Source: Microvirga makkahensis (GTDB taxonomy: Bacteria > Pseudomonadota > Alphaproteobacteria > Rhizobiales > Beijerinckiaceae). From it: 64,000 nt of DNA. Shown piece after piece: positions 61,512 to 64,000 of the stretch; the stretch's first letter is position 1; every line of letters starts with the position of its first letter. Below the pieces are notes generated by a model, which was not told where the DNA came from, searched no databases, and saw only the letters and a program-made list of their open reading frames with translations. The DNA lies in assembly GCF_009830105.1 (NCBI RefSeq), contig NZ_WURB01000006.1:62001-126000 (forward strand). The letters are read 5' to 3'. The position numbers and the translations under genes were made by a program.

Positions 61512-62542
61512 CGGGAAACCTCCACGGGTGCCGTCATACGGGAATGGGAAAAGCGCCTGAGAACCAGGCCGACGAGACCGAACCCTGCAAGCAGGGCTGC
61601 ACCCTGCACAACGCTCGAGGGCCAAACAAGTGTCACCGCCGCGAGGGCCGCGAGGGCAAGATTGAGCACGAACACATGCGCGACGACGGACATGACGGAA
61701 AACCCGTTGTCCGTGGCGCGCTGATAGAAATGGCTGCGATGGGCCTCCCACACCCGCTCTCCCTTCGCGAGACGCCGGAACAGGGTGATGGTGGCGTCCA
61801 TCAGGTAGTAGAGGGGTAGCAGGATCGCGGCCACGAGCGCCCCGGTTCCGGCGAGTTCGAGCAGCATCCAGCCGACGAGGAGGCCGATGGGAAGGGAGCC
61901 CACGTCGCCCAGGAAAAGGCGCGCCACGGGCCTGTTGAAGGGGGCGAAGCCGAGCAGGGCGCCGCAGACAACGGCTGCCATGATGGTCCATGATGTCGGC
62001 AGAGGCACGAGAAGCGGCAGCAGAGCGATGAATGCCGTGATGGGTACCATCTCGGCGACGGTGATCCAGTCGAGCCCGTCCATGAAGTTGACGAGGTTCA
62101 CGAACCAGACGCCGCCCAAAACGAGGAATGTCTGCTCTGCCTGCAAAGGAACCCAGTTCGGCAAGATCCGCACGCCGCTCACCAGGATCACGGCCGTCAC
62201 GGCAATCGTTTGGAGCAACAGCCGCAAGAGGGGAGGCAGAGGCCTGATGTCGTCGACAGCCCCGACGAACGCCAAGCCAAGAGCGGCCGTCCCAAGAACC
62301 AGAAGCTGTGTCGACTCGCCTATCCGGAAGAAGAGGATGCTCATCAGGAGGCTGGCGCCAAGCACTGCAATGCCGCCGCCCTGGGGGGTGGGAATCTTAT
62401 GGCTCGAACGCGCATTGGGGCGAGCCAGAGCGTAACGGATCAACAGAGGTTTAAGCAGAAGGATGAGAAGGGCGGAAAGGAAGGCCGCTCCGACCAAGGC
62501 CGCGGCAGGGCCCATGAGCAGCAGCGCAGGATGCTCGTCCAT
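61508..62542 (-). CDS. Undecaprenyl-phosphate sugar-1-phosphate transferase (WecA/WbpL family)
   Basis: A 344-residue polytopic enzyme with about ten helices. Motifs are 'RSSHKIPTPQGGG', the Mg-binding 'GAVDDIRPLPPLLRLLLQ', 'NFMDGLDWI' and the C-terminal 'FLGDVGSLPIG' of the MraY/WecA superfamily. 'EAHRSHFYQRA' is typical of WbpL/WecA. It starts O-antigen or exopolysaccharide assembly by placing a sugar phosphate on the lipid carrier. It is coupled to the reductase gene, which suggests that the sugar is the product of that route. Confidence 0.9.
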   Translation of the reverse strand: MDEHPALLLMGPAAALVGAAFLSALLILLLKPLLIRYALARPNARSSHKIPTPQGGGIAVLGASLLMSILFFRIGESTQLLVLGTAALGLAFVGAVDDIRPLPPLLRLLLQTIAVTAVILVSGVRILPNWVPLQAEQTFLVLGGVWFVNLVNFMDGLDWITVAEMVPITAFIALLPLLVPLPTSWTIMAAVVCGALLGFAPFNRPVARLFLGDVGSLPIGLLVGWMLLELAGTGALVAAILLPLYYLMDATITLFRRLAKGERVWEAHRSHFYQRATDNGFSVMSVVAHVFVLNLALAALAAVTLVWPSSVVQGAALLAGFGLVGLVLRRFSHSRMTAPVEVSR

Positions 62543-62543
62543 C

Positions 62544-63551
62544 TCAAGCCCCGTGATACCCGCGATACCACCGCACGAAGCGGTCGATTCCGTCCCTCAG
62601 CGACGTCGAGGGCGAAAAGCCCACGTCACGGCGCAGGTCCGTCACGTCCGCCCGCGTCTCCAGCACGTCGCCCGGCGGCAGGGGCACGTCCACGCGGTTC
62701 GCCTTCCTGCCCAGGGCGTTTTCGATGAGGGCGATCAGATCGTTCACCTCTTCCGGGCTGTCGTTGCCGATATTGTAGACCCGGTGCGGGGCGGCGCTCG
62801 TGGCCGGGTCCGGGCGCTCGGCGTTCCAGCCGGGGTCGGCGACGGGGTCCCTCTCCACCAGGCGCAGGATGCCCTCCACGATGTCGTCCACATAGGTGAA
62901 GTCGCGCCACACCCTGCCCGCATTCGCCACCTGGATCTCCCGCCCCTCGGCGATGGCATGGGTGAACTTGTACACCGCCATGTCGGGCCTCCCCCAGGGG
63001 CCGTAGACCGTGAAGAAGCGCAGGCCCGTCGAGGGCAGTCCGAAGAGCGAGGCGTAGGAATGCGCCATCATCTCGTTGGCCTTCTTGGTGGCGGCGTAGA
63101 GGCTGATCGGGTGCTCGGTGCCGTCGTGCTCGGAAAACGGCAGCTTGCGGTTCGCGCCGTAGACCGAACTGGACGAGGCATAGACCAGGTGCCGGACGCC
63201 CGCGTGCCGGCAGGCCTCCAGCATGTTCATGAAGCCCACGAGGTTGGAGGAGGCATAGGGCACGGGGTCGACGAAGCGCACGCCGGGCTGGGCGGCGAGG
63301 TGGATCACGCGCTCGAAGCGGTGACGCTGGAAGAGGTCGCGCGTGGCGGCCGGATCGGAGAGATCGACGCGCTCCGGCACGAAGCTGTTGCGCGGGGTGA
63401 GCCTAGCGAAGCGGGCCTCCTTGAGGGCGATGTCGTAATAAGGGGTGAAGCAGTCGACGCCCACCACCTGACGGCCCTGCGCCAGCAGGCGTTCGGCGAC
63501 GTGGTAGCCGATGAAACCGGCCGCTCCGGTCACGAGAATGGGTGTCGACAT
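62544..63551 (-). CDS. UDP-glucuronate 4-epimerase-type NAD-dependent epimerase
   Basis: A 335-residue short-chain epimerase. 'ILVTGAAGFIGYHVAERLLAQGRQVVGVD' is the nucleotide motif, and 'YGANRKLPFSEHD' and 'YAATKKANE' hold the Ser/Tyr/Lys triad. The sequence 'GLRFFTVYGPWGRPDMAVYKFTHAI' and the overall pattern fit UDP-GlcA 4-epimerases such as LpsL, which make UDP-galacturonic acid for LPS. It lies one base upstream of the transferase gene on the same strand. The role in the local sugar route is likely but not proven. Confidence 0.87.
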   Translation of the reverse strand: MSTPILVTGAAGFIGYHVAERLLAQGRQVVGVDCFTPYYDIALKEARFARLTPRNSFVPERVDLSDPAATRDLFQRHRFERVIHLAAQPGVRFVDPVPYASSNLVGFMNMLEACRHAGVRHLVYASSSSVYGANRKLPFSEHDGTEHPISLYAATKKANEMMAHSYASLFGLPSTGLRFFTVYGPWGRPDMAVYKFTHAIAEGREIQVANAGRVWRDFTYVDDIVEGILRLVERDPVADPGWNAERPDPATSAAPHRVYNIGNDSPEEVNDLIALIENALGRKANRVDVPLPPGDVLETRADVTDLRRDVGFSPSTSLRDGIDRFVRWYRGYHGA

Positions 63552-63573
63552 GAAAATTCCGCCCGTTGCGCCA

Positions 63574-63709
63574 GAGCATAGGACCTCAAAGTGGATTCCA
63601 CTTTTGGACTGATCCGATGCTCACACCGATCGAAAGCGCATCGTTGAGAGCGGAGACCCGAAGGGCCACTTCGGTGAAAACCGAACCCGCTTTTCCGCAC
63701 GATGCGCTA
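63574..63709. repeat. Interspersed palindromic repeat, copy between the epimerase and the metallo-hydrolase
   Basis: Two hairpins lie side by side. 63574-63622 pairs GAGCATAGGA with TCCGATGCTC around AAAGTGGATTCCACTTT. 63636-63707 begins GCGCATCGT and ends with GAAAAGCG-CCGCACGATGCGC-type sequence inverted. The final CTA (63707-63709) is the TAG stop of the metallo-hydrolase on the minus strand. Confidence 0.7.
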
Positions 63710-64000
63710 GACGGCGGGCACCTTAGCGGCCCTGTACCAATCTGCAACCGCCTCTCCGCCGGATGCGTCCAGGGTCAGGGATTGCCGCTCTCGCGCGATG
63801 AAGGCCGTCGGCATCACCGCCTGCATCTCGGCCTCCAGGGCGCGAAGGCAAGCGTCGTCGTGACCTGGATAGAGGTGAAAGATGGCGACGGCCTTCACGC
63901 CCGCGGCCCTGGCGAGATCCACGCCCTTCTCCCAGGTGGAGTGGCCCCAGCCCCGGCAGCGTGGATATTCGGCCTCGGAGAACATGCCGTCATAGATCAT
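63707..64000 (-). CDS. Metallo-beta-lactamase-fold hydrolase, C-terminal part
   Basis: Only the last 97 residues are present; the gene continues past the right edge. 'MIYDGMFSEAEYPRCRGWGHSTWEKGVDLARAAGVKAVAIFHLYPGHDD' is the C-terminal region of MBL-fold proteins, with the metal-binding aspartate and histidines ('IYDGMF', 'GWGHST', 'FHLYPGHDD'). The rest of the active site is outside. The substrate is unknown. Its TAG stop is shared with the adjoining repeat. Confidence 0.8.
   Translation of the reverse strand: MIYDGMFSEAEYPRCRGWGHSTWEKGVDLARAAGVKAVAIFHLYPGHDDACLRALEAEMQAVMPTAFIARERQSLTLDASGGEAVADWYRAAKVPAV

Noticed and set aside
34566..64000. A direct repeat of the tRNA-Leu 3' end (attR) downstream
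   Set aside because: I scanned for the T-loop and acceptor sequence further right and saw no second copy. The other attachment site has probably been lost with the element.

Overview
The window is high-GC bacterial chromosome. Gene content and order point to an alphaproteobacterium of the order Hyphomicrobiales (Rhizobiales): trmB-metK-HTH-lnt-corC-ybeY-phoH-miaB, the irr/fabA-fabB-fabI cluster, the rnd-lptC-lptA-lptB-rpoN-hpf-ptsN run, a ROSE-type RNA thermometer and an Irr-box-like palindrome. A Methylobacteriaceae-like genus such as Microvirga is my best guess. That is inference, since no rRNA or other decisive marker is present.

Layout. 1-2251 (+): end of a MacAB/LolCDE-like ABC export system. 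2258-25176 (-): a long housekeeping block covering tRNA modification (trmB, miaB, tsaB), S-adenosylmethionine synthesis (metK), envelope biogenesis (lnt, plsC, murJ), RNA metabolism (ybeY, phoH), translation (trpS, rimI), Fe-S assembly (nfuA), metal control (fur), a ClC-type channel and unsaturated fatty acid synthesis (fabA, fabB, fabI). irr (25427, +) is divergent from fabA. 26044-34267: mixed genes, including a DMT transporter, a 48-codon membrane peptide, a 2-hydroxyacid dehydrogenase, two opposed Crp/Fnr paralogues (one frameshifted), a flavin amine oxidase and an NDUFA9-like protein. 34481-37320: a tRNA-Leu followed by a decayed tyrosine recombinase and a cupin/TetR pair, which looks like a small remnant of an integrated element. 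37322-39293: a HugZ-like protein, a YihY/BrkB membrane protein and a small secreted ORF.

39401-44120 is the most unusual part, an apparent stress island. It holds two Hsp20 chaperones (the first behind an RpoH-like promoter and a ROSE thermometer), a protein of unknown function, a protein fusing an NDUFS4-like domain to the same unknown domain, a divergent second RNA polymerase omega subunit, an SPW-repeat membrane protein, an EcfG-like sigma factor with no anti-sigma gene beside it, and a stand-alone receiver. 44218-52648 is the conserved Lpt/RpoN/PtsN block plus a chemoreceptor. 52674-58591 holds a stress-type protein, a SIMPL protein, a polyamine-binding protein, an aminotransferase and a FecCD-type importer. 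58670-63551 is a surface polysaccharide locus whose dehydratase, reductase and initiating transferase fit a UDP-QuiNAc-type route. A metallo-hydrolase is cut by the right edge.

Two themes cross the window. One is intergenic palindromic repeats whose first bases often supply the stop codon of the gene upstream. The other is gene decay: a glutathione S-transferase, a Crp paralogue, a DUF6894-like gene and the integrase are all disrupted. Some of those frameshifts could be sequence errors.
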